Positions 49,089-57,922 are shown, numbered from the stretch's first letter. The stretch is DNA of 64,000 bases from an uncultured Eubacteriales bacterium (GCA_900549955.1 URQH01000005.1:12389-76388), one strand, 5' to 3'. Numbers and translations: made by a program. The notes: a model not told the origin generated them from the letters alone.

Positions 49089-50279
49089 ATGAAAGTATCG
49101 TTTGCAACCCGCATGGCCGGCGTGGACGACAGCGCCGTTCGCGAGATCCTTGCGCGCACGGCCGCGCCGGACATCATCTCTTTCTCCGGTGGTAATCCCC
49201 CAGCCGATGCGTTCCCCGTGCGGGAAATCGCCGCGCTTGCCGCCGAAGCGCTGGAAGCCTGCCCGGCGCGCGTGCTGCAATACGGCGCCACGGAAGGTTA
49301 TGCCCCGCTGCTGGATGCGCTGCGCGACCGGCTGGCCGCACAGTACGGATTTGACTTTTCCCATAATACGGTGTTTACCACCACCGGCAGCCAGCAGACG
49401 GCCGACCTGTTGGCGCATGTGCTGGTCAACGAAGGGGACACGGTGCTGGTAGAGGAGCCGTCGTTTGTGGGCTATCTCAATTCGTTCCGCGCCTATGGCG
49501 CCAGGCTCGTCGGCATCCCGATGGAGCCGGACGGCATGGATCTTTCTGCGCTGGAAGCGGCGCTGCGCCGCGAGCCCCGGGTCAAGCTCCTCTACATGAT
49601 TTCCAACTTTCAAAACCCGACCGGCTTCACCACCAGCGCAGAGAAGCGCGCGGCCATCTATCGCCTGGCGCAAGCCTATGACTTTATCATCCTGGAGGAC
49701 GACGCATACGGCGAGCTGCGTTTTTCCGGACAGCCCGTGCCGCCGGTCAAGAGCCTGGATACCGACGGGCGCGTGGTCTACACGGCCAGCTTTTCCAAGG
49801 TGTTCGCCCCCGCGTTCCGCCTGGCTTACACAGTTGCTGCGCCCCTGCTGGCTGAGCGTATGCTCGCCGCCAAGCAGTGCGCGGACGTCCACACGGCCAC
49901 GCTCTTCCAGTACATCGCCCACCGGTTTATGACCGGCTTCGACTTTGAAGCGCACCTGGCGCGCCTGCGCGCGCTGTATGGCAGCAAATGCACCCTCATG
50001 CTTGGGGAGATGGAGCGACAGTTCCATCCCGCCATACGCTTTAACCGACCCGAGGGCGGCATGTTTGTCATGGCCTTTCTGCCGGACGGCACAGATTCCC
50101 GCCCGTTTGTCGAGGAGGCCGCCAATGCGGGCGTGGCCTGTGTCCCCGGCATGGCCTTTTCCACCGACCAGACGCGCCCGGCCAATGGCTTTCGCATCAA
50201 CTATTCCATGCCTTCAGATGAAGCGATCGTGCGCGGCGTGGGCATTCTCGGCGCATTGACGCACCGGTATCTCCCGTGA
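49089..50279 (+). CDS. PLP-dependent aminotransferase, class I/II
   Basis: 396 residues. Fold-type I landmarks: FSGGNPPADAFPVREI, TTGSQQTADLLAHVLVNEGDTVLVEEPSFVGY, MISNFQNPTG, EDDAYGELRFSG, and the PLP lysine in TASFSKVFAPAFRLAY. Closest in style to 2-aminoadipate/aromatic aminotransferases and to the catalytic half of MocR proteins, but without an N-terminal HTH. Substrate not decidable. Own strong promoter; GAGG before the ATG. Confidence 0.93.
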   Translation: MKVSFATRMAGVDDSAVREILARTAAPDIISFSGGNPPADAFPVREIAALAAEALEACPARVLQYGATEGYAPLLDALRDRLAAQYGFDFSHNTVFTTTGSQQTADLLAHVLVNEGDTVLVEEPSFVGYLNSFRAYGARLVGIPMEPDGMDLSALEAALRREPRVKLLYMISNFQNPTGFTTSAEKRAAIYRLAQAYDFIILEDDAYGELRFSGQPVPPVKSLDTDGRVVYTASFSKVFAPAFRLAYTVAAPLLAERMLAAKQCADVHTATLFQYIAHRFMTGFDFEAHLARLRALYGSKCTLMLGEMERQFHPAIRFNRPEGGMFVMAFLPDGTDSRPFVEEAANAGVACVPGMAFSTDQTRPANGFRINYSMPSDEAIVRGVGILGALTHRYLP

Positions 50280-50355
50280 CCGGTTTCCCGCTCCCCGTTC
50301 TCTATGCGGCCGCCCGGCCAAGCCGGGTGGCCGCTTTTGCCATAGCGGCAATGTC

Positions 50356-50388
50356 TTAGGTCTATTTCACCCTAATTGCTTTTAGGTC
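50356..50388 (+). promoter_or_regulatory. Two TTAGGTC direct repeats upstream of the XRE gene
   Basis: TTAGGTC at 50356-50362 and 50382-50388, 26 bases apart, followed by CATAAT at 50396-50401. They may be operator half-sites for the small XRE regulator. Weak evidence. Confidence 0.3.
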
Positions 50389-50411
50389 GTTCTGCCATAA
50401 TAGAAGGCGTG

Positions 50412-50639
50412 ATGACCTCAACGAGACTCAAGAAACTCCGCGTTGCGCGCGGCTATACCCAGATTCAAATGCAGTTGTTGACCGGCATAGACCAGAGCGA
50501 TTACTCCAAAATCGAGACCGGGCGGCGATACATGACCTATGAACAGTGCCGCCGGATCGCTCTGGCGCTCGACACCAGCATGGACTATCTCGCCGGGCTG
50601 ACAGACTGCCCGGATCCCTATCCGCGGCCAACGTCCTGA
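50412..50639 (+). CDS. Small XRE-family HTH regulator
   Basis: 75 residues, almost only a Cro/CI-type helix-turn-helix: LKKLRVARGYTQIQMQLLTGIDQSDYSKIETGRRYMTYEQCRRIALALDTSMDYLAGLT. Start at the ATG at 50412 (a GTG directly precedes it) with AGAAGG upstream. No partner domain, so dimerises through the HTH fold. Neighbours give no clear target. Confidence 0.88.
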   Translation: MTSTRLKKLRVARGYTQIQMQLLTGIDQSDYSKIETGRRYMTYEQCRRIALALDTSMDYLAGLTDCPDPYPRPTS

Positions 50640-50795
50640 GACATGCCCACGTCCGCCTCATAGGCGTGCAAGCCTGTGTTTACCTGTCCCGATGGTACCG
50701 GAAATTCCTGTGCAGCGCCGTATGCTGGCCGGCGCTTCCTCCCCTATCTTCTTCTTCCTGGTCCCACCGGCCGATCGGCCGGGGAAAGAAGCCGC

Positions 50796-52298
50796 ATGCA
50801 ACGGGTTCTGACGCAAACCGCAGACCATATTTCGCCAGACAGGCGCCTATTTCACAGGCGTCCGCTTTGCCTTGCCGCATTGGGGACGCTGCTTGGCCTG
50901 CTGTGCTTTGGCGCGGGCGACCGCCAGGCGGCGCCTGCGCTGCTTGCCGTATTGCTGCTGCTCGCGCTCGCTGCCTGCCGCCTGCACCGGCCTGCGCTGC
51001 CGGTGCTGTTGTTTGCCTGCGCGTCGCTGCTCAGCGCCACGCTGCAGTGCCCCGTCGCCCCCGCTGCCAGCAGCGGCCTGCTGACCGGCCGAATTGCGGA
51101 ACCACCGGAGCGGGAAGGACAAGCGCAGGTCGTGCTGCTGGATCAGGCGGCGCTCGACGGCACGTCCATTCGGGGCCGCGTACAGCTGACGCTGTCCGGC
51201 GCACCATGGCTCGCCTACGGGCAGGAGCTCTTGGTTCAGTCGCGCCTGCGCACGCCGGATGCAGACTGGCTCTATTACGATCGGTACCAGGGCATTGCCT
51301 GCCTTGCGCAGGGCGACGCCGCTACGCTGCAAGTGGAACCGGCACAGCGCGACGCCTATGGGTTGCTGCTCGATCTGCGCACATCGGTCGCCGCGCGTAT
51401 CGACGCGCTCTTCCCCAACCCGGAGCACGCGAGCCTGGCGCGCGGCATCCTGTTGGGCGGCTCGCTGGCCCAAACGGAGGGACAGACGGTGGAGCAATTC
51501 CGGGCGGTCGGCATCGCCCATCTGCTCGCCGTATCCGGCCTGCACGTGGGCGTGCTGGCAGGGGCGCTGCTGCTGCCGCTCCGGCTGATCCGCCGCATCT
51601 GGCTGCGGTTTGCCGTGCTCGCCGTCTGCCTGTTCGCCTATGCCGCCCTGACCGCCTTTACCCCATCCGTGCTGCGCGCGTGCGTCATGCTGCTTTGCAC
51701 GTTGCCCGCCGTCCCGCTGCGCCGCCGGCTCGACCTGCCTTCCTCGCTGTCGCTCGCATTTGTACTGCTGCTCCTGCTGCAGCCCTTTGCACTCTGGCAC
51801 GCCAGCTTTCAGCTGTCCTTCCTCGCGGTGTTCGGCATTGCCCTGCTGCGGCCCCTGCTCGTGCGTCCCCTTTCCGTGCTCGGACAGCAGGCCGCCAGCG
51901 CGCTGGCCACCGGCCTGTCCGTGATTCTGGCTACGATCCCCGCCAACGCACGGTTCTTTGAAACCGTATCGGTGGCTTCCCTCGCCGCCAACCTGCTGAT
52001 CCTCCCGCTCGTGCCGCTGTTCCTGGTACCCGCCGCGCTTGCGCTGCTCATCAGCTGCGTGTGGATGCCGCTCGGCGCGGCGCTCGCGATCCTGCCGCAG
52101 GCTGCGCTGGAACTCATGCTGCGCGTGGCCTACGCCGGCGGCGCGCTGGCGCTGGACGTGCCCGCGCCGTCTACCGCCGCCTATCTGTTGTTCCTGGGCG
52201 GCATGCTGCTGGCCTCCCCGCTTTGCCTCGCGGCCACGAGAAAAAAGCTGCCGGCCGCGCTCGCCGCGTTTGCGCTCGCAATCATCCTCTGGGGATGA
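50796..52298 (+). CDS. comEC: ComEC/Rec2-type competence channel without the metallo-beta-lactamase domain
   Basis: 500 residues. An N-terminal helical pair and OB-like DUF4131 region (about 30-180) precede the competence domain (about 210-470): LARGILLGGSLAQTEGQTVEQFRAVGIAHLLAVSGLHVGVLAG and LRACVMLLCTLP, with about nine helices. Full-length ComEC continues into a metallo-beta-lactamase-like domain of about 270 residues, which is missing here; the frame ends properly at 52298 and the next gene is unrelated. Start taken at ATG 50796 with GGGGAAAG upstream. Confidence 0.87.
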   Translation: MQRVLTQTADHISPDRRLFHRRPLCLAALGTLLGLLCFGAGDRQAAPALLAVLLLLALAACRLHRPALPVLLFACASLLSATLQCPVAPAASSGLLTGRIAEPPEREGQAQVVLLDQAALDGTSIRGRVQLTLSGAPWLAYGQELLVQSRLRTPDADWLYYDRYQGIACLAQGDAATLQVEPAQRDAYGLLLDLRTSVAARIDALFPNPEHASLARGILLGGSLAQTEGQTVEQFRAVGIAHLLAVSGLHVGVLAGALLLPLRLIRRIWLRFAVLAVCLFAYAALTAFTPSVLRACVMLLCTLPAVPLRRRLDLPSSLSLAFVLLLLLQPFALWHASFQLSFLAVFGIALLRPLLVRPLSVLGQQAASALATGLSVILATIPANARFFETVSVASLAANLLILPLVPLFLVPAALALLISCVWMPLGAALAILPQAALELMLRVAYAGGALALDVPAPSTAAYLLFLGGMLLASPLCLAATRKKLPAALAAFALAIILWG

Positions 52299-52308
52299 AA
52301 ACACCCCC

Positions 52309-52337
52309 TTGCCGAGCACGCCGGAACGCGGTATACT
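52309..52337 (+). promoter_or_regulatory. Promoter of the AEC permease gene
   Basis: TTGCCG (52309-52314), 17-base spacer, TATACT (52332-52337). The expected start site coincides with the ATG at 52345. Confidence 0.78.
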
Positions 52338-52344
52338 TTTTTAT

Positions 52345-53253
52345 ATGCAAGAAATTGTGACAAGAGCCTGCCTGTTGCTCGCGATCATCGCGCTCGGGCA
52401 CATCCTGCGGCGCACCGGCTTCCTGCCGAAGGAGGCCTTTTTCGTGGTCTCCCGCATCGTGCTCAACGTGACGCTGCCGTGCGCGGTCATCACCAACTTT
52501 GCGCACATCAGCGTATCCGGCGCCCTGCTGTGGATGTTTCCGGCCGGATTCCTGTGCAACGCGCTGTTCGTCGGCATCGGTTATCTGACCGGACGGCGGC
52601 AGGGCCGGCAGGCGCAGATATTCGACATGCTCAACTTCTCCGGCTATAACATCGGCTGCTTTGCGCTGCCCTACGTGTCCAGCCTGCTGGGGCCGACCGC
52701 AGTGGTGTCCGCCTGCATGTTCGACGCCGGGAACGCCATCTGGGCGACCGGCGGCACAAACGCGGTGTGCGCCGCCATGCAGACCGGCGGGAAACTGCAG
52801 CTGAAGCCGGTGCTGCGCCGGCTCGTCCGCAGCGTAACCATCCTCACCTACCTCATCATGCTGCTGCTGGCGGTGCTGGATATACGCCTGCCGTCGCCGG
52901 TGCTGCAGTTTGCCGAGCTGGTAGGCTCTGCCAACAGCTTTCTGGCCATGTTCATGCTGGGGCTTGGCGTCAACCTGGCGTTCCGCCGCGACCAGCTCCG
53001 CTGGCTCGCCAAGGCGGCGGCCGTGCGCATCGGCCTGTCCCTGGTGCTCTGCCTCGGGTTTTTATATCTGCTGCCGTTTGAGTTTGACATCCGGCTCGGC
53101 GTGGCGCTCGCGGCCTTTGCGCCCGTGTCGTCCATCAGCCCGGCCTATACCGGCGAGCGCGGCTTAGACGTCGGCCTGGCGAGCAGCTGGAACACGATCT
53201 CCATCCTGCTGTCGCTGCTGTGCATGACAATCGTGCTGCTGTTTGCCGGTTGA
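52345..53253 (+). CDS. AEC (auxin efflux carrier) family permease
   Basis: 302 residues, ten predicted membrane segments. The family patterns NVTLPCAVITNFAHI near the start and MFMLGLGVNLAF in the second half, plus ACMFDAGNAIWATGG, are typical. Substrates in this family include malate, malonate and other small organic acids. No Shine-Dalgarno sequence precedes ATG 52345, which sits at the predicted +1 (see the promoter). Confidence 0.88.
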   Translation: MQEIVTRACLLLAIIALGHILRRTGFLPKEAFFVVSRIVLNVTLPCAVITNFAHISVSGALLWMFPAGFLCNALFVGIGYLTGRRQGRQAQIFDMLNFSGYNIGCFALPYVSSLLGPTAVVSACMFDAGNAIWATGGTNAVCAAMQTGGKLQLKPVLRRLVRSVTILTYLIMLLLAVLDIRLPSPVLQFAELVGSANSFLAMFMLGLGVNLAFRRDQLRWLAKAAAVRIGLSLVLCLGFLYLLPFEFDIRLGVALAAFAPVSSISPAYTGERGLDVGLASSWNTISILLSLLCMTIVLLFAG

Positions 53254-53296
53254 TCCTGTTTTCCGCCGCAATCACGATGAAAGGAGACCCACCACC

Positions 53297-53641
53297 ATGG
53301 CAAAACTGGAATGCAGGCTGCATGCGCCGTTTGACGCCGTATTGAATGCAATCGACACCGCCATTTTGCGCGGCAGCGTCTCTGCCAGCCGCGAGGACGG
53401 CAGCGACTTTTCCGCAGGCGGCCACCGCTGTGCGGTGCGCGTATACGAGCGCTATAGCGTGATCGGAAGCAACCGCGTGAGCCTGAACGTGACGCTGCTC
53501 GAGGACGGTCCGGGCGTGCTGCTGAGCGCCATCACGTCCGGCGGCAGTCAGGCTGTATTTTTCAAGCTGAACACCTTTGGGGAAGAGAGCTTTCTGGACT
53601 GCGTGCGCGACGCGGTGCGGCAATTCGGCGGCAACGGTTGA
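53297..53641 (+). CDS. Conserved small protein of unknown function (DUF6054-like)
   Basis: 114 residues, no signal or membrane segment. Alternating hydrophobic strands (SASREDGSDFSAGGHRCAVRVYERYSVIG, VSLNVTLLEDGPGVLLSAITSGG) and a final helix (EESFLDCVRDAVRQF) suggest a small alpha/beta fold of the SRPBCC size class. The family name is from memory and uncertain. Start ATG 53297 with AAGGAG 9 bases upstream; 75 bases before guaB. Confidence 0.7.
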   Translation: MAKLECRLHAPFDAVLNAIDTAILRGSVSASREDGSDFSAGGHRCAVRVYERYSVIGSNRVSLNVTLLEDGPGVLLSAITSGGSQAVFFKLNTFGEESFLDCVRDAVRQFGGNG

Positions 53642-53716
53642 GCCCGCCGGCGTCTGCCGGCTTTCACCGGCCCTGCCCCATACGACCACCCTGGTAACTT
53701 TGCAACGGAGGTATGC

Positions 53717-55225
53717 ATGGCTTATTTTTACGACGAACCCTCGCACACGTTCAGCGAATATCTGCTGATCCCCGGCTACTCTTCCAAGGCGTGCATCCCC
53801 GCCAACGTGTCGCTGCGCACGCCGGTTACCCGGTTCCGCCGCGGTGAGGAGAGCGCCATCTCGATGAACATCCCGCTCGTATCCGCGATCATGCAGGCCG
53901 TCTCCGATGACCGCATGGCCATTGCGCTGGCGCGGGAAGGCGGCATCGCGTTCATCTATGTCTCGCAGCCCATCGAGCAACAGGCGGAGATGGTGCGCCG
54001 CGTCAAGAGCCACAAGGCCGGCTTTGTCGAAAGCGACTCCAACCTGCGCGCAGACCAGACGCTGCGCGACGTGCTGGCGCTCAAGGAGCGCACCGGGCAC
54101 TCGACCATGGCCGTCACCGACGACGGCACCGCCACCGGCAAGCTGCTCGGCATCGTGACCAGCCGCGATTACCGCGTCAGCCGCATGGCGCCCGAAACGC
54201 CCGTAAACAGCTTCATGACCCCGTTTGACAAGCTCATCTATGCTGCCGAGGGCACCAGCCTCAAGGAGGCCAACGACATCATCTGGGAACACAAGCTCAA
54301 CGCGCTCCCCATCGTAGCGGACAACAGGCGCCTGGTCGCCTTCGTGTTCCGCAAGGACTACGACGTGCACAAGGACAACCCCGCCGAGCTGCTGGACGCA
54401 AAAAAGCGGTACATCGTCGGCGCCGGCATCAACACGCGCGACTATGAGCAGCGCGTGCCGGCGCTCGTGGACGCGGGCGCGGACGTGCTTTGCATCGACT
54501 CCTCCGAGGGCTACTCCGAGTGGCAGCGCGAGACGCTCGCCTTTATCCGCAAGCGCTACGGCGACAGCGTGAAGGTCGGCGCCGGCAACGTCGTGGACCG
54601 GGAGGGGTTCCGCTTCCTCGCCGAGGCCGGCGCGGACTTTGTCAAGATCGGCATTGGCGGCGGCTCCATCTGCATCACGCGCGAGACCAAGGGCATCGGC
54701 CGCGGGCAGGCCACCGCCGTGATCGAAGTGGCCAAGGCGCGCGACGAATATTTTGAAGAGACGGGCATCTACGTCCCCATCTGCTCCGACGGCGGCATTG
54801 TGCAGGACTATCACATCACGCTCGCGCTCGCCATGGGCGCCGACTTCTGCATGCTGGGGCGCTATTTCGCCCGGTTCGACGAAAGCCCGACGAGCCGCGT
54901 ACTGATCAACGGCAGCTACATGAAGGAATATTGGGGCGAAGGCAGCGCGCGGGCGCGCAACTGGCAGCGCTATGACATGGGCGGCGCGGCCAAGCTCTCG
55001 TTCGTCGAGGGCGTCGACTCCTACGTGCCCTATGCCGGCAGCCTGGCGGAAAACGTATCCATGACGCTCAGCAAGATCCGCTCTACAATGTGCAACTGCG
55101 GCGTGCTGAACATCCCCGAGCTGCGGCAGAACGCACGGCTCACGCTCGTGTCGTCCGTCAGCATCGTCGAGGGCGGCGCGCACGACGTGCTGCTCAAGGA
55201 CCGCACCGGCGCGCCCGTCAAATGA
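53717..55225 (+). CDS. guaB: IMP dehydrogenase, Tritrichomonas-type
   Basis: 502 residues. Oxidises IMP to XMP with NAD+, the committed step of GMP synthesis. TIM barrel split by two CBS domains (about 95-220). Catalytic cysteine C319 lies in GIGGGSICITRE; the NAD-site stretch KGIGRGQATAVIEVA, the DGGIVQDYH phosphate region, and the mobile flap with ARNWQRYD are all present. Several of these (GGGSICITRE, KGIGRGQATAVI, MLGRYFARFDESP, MKEYWGEGS-ARARNWQRYD) are the variants I know from the Tritrichomonas foetus enzyme rather than from common bacterial GuaB, which has GPGSICTTR. Confidence 0.96.
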   Translation: MAYFYDEPSHTFSEYLLIPGYSSKACIPANVSLRTPVTRFRRGEESAISMNIPLVSAIMQAVSDDRMAIALAREGGIAFIYVSQPIEQQAEMVRRVKSHKAGFVESDSNLRADQTLRDVLALKERTGHSTMAVTDDGTATGKLLGIVTSRDYRVSRMAPETPVNSFMTPFDKLIYAAEGTSLKEANDIIWEHKLNALPIVADNRRLVAFVFRKDYDVHKDNPAELLDAKKRYIVGAGINTRDYEQRVPALVDAGADVLCIDSSEGYSEWQRETLAFIRKRYGDSVKVGAGNVVDREGFRFLAEAGADFVKIGIGGGSICITRETKGIGRGQATAVIEVAKARDEYFEETGIYVPICSDGGIVQDYHITLALAMGADFCMLGRYFARFDESPTSRVLINGSYMKEYWGEGSARARNWQRYDMGGAAKLSFVEGVDSYVPYAGSLAENVSMTLSKIRSTMCNCGVLNIPELRQNARLTLVSSVSIVEGGAHDVLLKDRTGAPVK

Positions 55226-55287
55226 GGCGCACCGGCGGGAAGGCCCGTTGACCCGTCCGGTCGGCGGCCACATTGCCGGGATTGAAT

Positions 55288-55330
55288 ACAGACGGAGGGG
55301 CATGGCCTTTGGCCATGCCCCTCCGTCTGT
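55288..55330. terminator. 20-bp perfect hairpin after guaB
   Basis: ACAGACGGAGGGGCATGGCC pairs perfectly with its inverse, loop TTT. It lies between the convergent guaB and the small membrane protein gene. No U tract follows on either strand, so it may act as a bidirectional barrier or mRNA 3' stabiliser. Confidence 0.65.
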
Positions 55331-55378
55331 CAAAAAATATGCCGACACGCCGCGCACAGGACGGCGGCCAGGAAGCCG

Positions 55379-55669
55379 CTACGACCGGAACGGGACGATC
55401 TCGCCGACGACCCGCCCGACAAAATACACCAGGGCAATGTGCGCCGCAAAGCAGACAATCAGCAGCGCCGTTGCCAGCGCCCTGCGCTGTGTCAGCGCCT
55501 CTACCCGCTTCCAGTAGGCCTGCATCATCCAGATCTCAGAGGCGAAAAACAGGATGAACAGCGGGTTGGACTTGAGCAGCATGGCCAAATTGGACAGCGC
55601 ATAATTGACGAGTACATAGTTGATGGACGCCACTGCGATATCCACCCAGTTCCGCACCTTCGCCTTCAT
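55379..55669 (-). CDS. Small membrane protein of unknown function
   Basis: 96 residues. Start ATG 55669 (MKAKVRNWVDIAVASINYVL) with GGAGGG 8 bases upstream. Two to three hydrophobic segments: INYVLVNYALSNLAMLL, PLFILFFASEIWMMQAYW and ALLIVCFAAHIALVYFVG. Family not recognised. Confidence 0.68.
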   Translation of the reverse strand: MKAKVRNWVDIAVASINYVLVNYALSNLAMLLKSNPLFILFFASEIWMMQAYWKRVEALTQRRALATALLIVCFAAHIALVYFVGRVVGEIVPFRS

Positions 55670-55861
55670 CCAAACCGCCCTCCGATGCAAATTTCCAGGA
55701 TCGTCCCACAGTATAGCACGCAAACGTACCGCACGTCCAGCGTTTTCCCCGCCGCCCACGCCGCCCGGTGCAGAGGCGGGCAAGCGGAAAATTTGGCTGG
55801 CAAACGGCGTCTTTTGCGCGCCCGTCCGTATAGCCCCGCAAGCGGCGGGCATGCTAAGCCC

Positions 55862-56602
55862 ATGCGCGAATGGATAGCTTTGTTATCGGCAGAACTGGCC
55901 GGCAGGCTGCGCGGATACTGGACGCCGCTGCTGAGCGATGCGGCGCAGGCGGTGGCCTGCGTGTTCCTGTTTGGGGTCATCGCGCCGCTGGGCATACAGG
56001 ACGGCGCGCCGTACTGGGTGTGGCTCGCCGCAGGGCTGGCCCCCTGGTTTTTCTATGAAAACGCGCTGCTGGGCAGTGCAACCGCCTATTTTTCGTATGC
56101 GCCGCTCGTACGGCACCGCCAGTGTCACAGCGCGCTGATTCCCCCGCTGCGCGTCGCCGGCGCGCTGCTGCACGCGCTGCCATGGCTGTTGCTTGCAGGC
56201 CTTGCGGCCAGCGCGACGGGCTGCCTGTCGCCACGCTGGTATCTGCTGCCCTACTCCCTGTTCTGCGGGTTATTGCTCGGCACTGCAGAAGGTTATTTTG
56301 CGGCCATGTTCGCCCCGTTTTTCGGGCGCTTTGTGGAGCGCGGCATGCGCCTGACGCTGTCGCTCTTTTTCTGGTTCACACCCGTGGCCTGGCCGGTCGC
56401 GCTGGTGGGTGGGCCGGGCGCCGCGCAGTGGCTCTCCCCCATCGGTTATGTGGTGGACCTCACCCGCGCAAGCCTGCTCGCCGCCGCGCCGCTGCCGGCC
56501 TGGAACCGCACGCTGTGGTTCCTCTGCCTGATGGCCGGCCTCACCATAGCCGGCGCTACCGGCAGCGCGCGGCTACAGGAACCCTACCGGGAGGTGCTTT
56601 GA
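55862..56602 (+). CDS. ABC-2 type permease, polysaccharide-export like
   Basis: 246 residues with six hydrophobic segments, starting MREWIALLSAELAGRLRGYWTPLL; typical of TagG/RfbA-type permeases that flip wall polysaccharides. No ATPase gene is adjacent, so it must use an ATPase encoded elsewhere or is an orphan. ATG 55862 lacks a strong ribosome site (GGGC). The next gene, a glycosyltransferase, starts 1 base after its stop. Confidence 0.8.
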   Translation: MREWIALLSAELAGRLRGYWTPLLSDAAQAVACVFLFGVIAPLGIQDGAPYWVWLAAGLAPWFFYENALLGSATAYFSYAPLVRHRQCHSALIPPLRVAGALLHALPWLLLAGLAASATGCLSPRWYLLPYSLFCGLLLGTAEGYFAAMFAPFFGRFVERGMRLTLSLFFWFTPVAWPVALVGGPGAAQWLSPIGYVVDLTRASLLAAAPLPAWNRTLWFLCLMAGLTIAGATGSARLQEPYREVL

Positions 56603-56603
56603 C

Positions 56604-57914
56604 CTGGAACGAATCGACACGCTGAACGGCCCATACCTGGCGCTCTCGGCCGGCGGCGCGCTCACCGGAGACGCCGCCACGCTCATCCGCCGCGCAGCCA
56701 ACGCCGGCGTGGAGCTGCTGTATGGCGACGCGCTGTGCAAAGGATCGGACGGCGCTTGCACCCCCATATTCCGCCCCGCTTATTCGCCGGACACGCTATT
56801 GGCAACCAACTACATCGGCTCTCCGGTCGTCCTGTCCGAACGCCTGCTGCGGCAACTGCCCCATGACGGGCGGGAGGACGCGGACGCGCTCTATTCGCTC
56901 GCGCTGCGCGCGGCCGCAAAGGCGGGCAGCGCCTACCATATCCCACACCCGCTCTTCCGGGGCGCGCCCACTCCTCCCTGCTGCAACCGCCGCATCGTAG
57001 CGGAGGCGCTGCCGCTGTTTGGCCGCCAGGGTACGGTGCAGGAGGGCCCCTTCATCGGCAGCTTTGACGTGCGTTACGGTATTCGGGGCAATCCGCTAAT
57101 CAGCGTCATCGTAGTCAACGAGGGCGACACGAACGCCCTGCGGCGTACGCTGGAATCTGTGGAGCAGCGCAGCAGCTACCGGCGATATGAACTGCTCGTC
57201 GCCGATGGCACGCTGCCAGATGCGCGCACGCGCGCCTACTATGAGGCGCTGCAGGCCAACCGGGCGGCGACGGTCGTTTCGTTGCCGGAGGAGCCACGCC
57301 TGACCGTGTTGCGCAACGAAGCCGCCAAGCTGGCCAACGGGGAGTTGCTGCTGTTTCTCGATGCCGGGCTCACGCTTGGCGCACACGACGCCATAGAGCG
57401 GCTTTTGGAACAGTGCCTGCAAACCGGCACTGCCGCAGCGGGCGGAAAAATCGTCGATGAAAACGGCCGGCTGTTGCATGCAGGGCTGGCGCTCGGCCTG
57501 TCCGACCTGCCAGTGTCGCCCTTTGCAGGGCGCGTGGACAGTCTGCGAGACGCCGCACAAAACCGATATACAAACTGCACACGGAACGTCTCCGCCGTGA
57601 GCGGCGCGTGGATGGTGCGCACTCAGCAGTTCCTGTCGCTAAGCGGGTTTGACGAGACGTTTGAAGTGGCCGGTTCAGAAGCCGACCTGTGCGTCCGCCT
57701 GGCCGCCGGACGGTGGCGGGTCGTCTACAGCCCCTATGCGCGCTTTATCGCATCCGCCGTCCGGTCGGTGCGCCCCGCGATGACCAAAAAAAACAAGGAT
57801 CGGTGTACAGACGTGTTTCGCCAGATGCGCGTCCACGGGGACCCGATGCTGTCCCAAAGCCCGGATTTTCTGCAGCTCGCAGCAAAATTCGGAGAAAAGG
57901 CGCTCCTTCTCTAA
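56604..57914 (+). CDS. Family 2 glycosyltransferase, probably CTG-initiated
   Basis: 436 residues if started at CTG 56604, which has GGAGG 9 bases upstream and lies one base after the previous stop. Between the in-frame stop at 56547 and 56604 there is no ATG, GTG or TTG. The next possible start, GTG 56709, would cut off homologous sequence (ERIDTLNGPYLALSAGG). Residues 1-140 resemble the tail of a GT2 domain (SPDTLLATNYIGSPVVLSERLL), then a second GT2 domain: NPLISVIVVNEGDTNALRRTLESV, a VADG motif, LLLFLDAG, and SGFDETFEVAGSEADLCVRL. Likely adds sugars to a wall polysaccharide exported by the preceding permease. Confidence 0.82.
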   Translation: MERIDTLNGPYLALSAGGALTGDAATLIRRAANAGVELLYGDALCKGSDGACTPIFRPAYSPDTLLATNYIGSPVVLSERLLRQLPHDGREDADALYSLALRAAAKAGSAYHIPHPLFRGAPTPPCCNRRIVAEALPLFGRQGTVQEGPFIGSFDVRYGIRGNPLISVIVVNEGDTNALRRTLESVEQRSSYRRYELLVADGTLPDARTRAYYEALQANRAATVVSLPEEPRLTVLRNEAAKLANGELLLFLDAGLTLGAHDAIERLLEQCLQTGTAAAGGKIVDENGRLLHAGLALGLSDLPVSPFAGRVDSLRDAAQNRYTNCTRNVSAVSGAWMVRTQQFLSLSGFDETFEVAGSEADLCVRLAAGRWRVVYSPYARFIASAVRSVRPAMTKKNKDRCTDVFRQMRVHGDPMLSQSPDFLQLAAKFGEKALLL

Positions 57915-57922
57915 AATTATGC

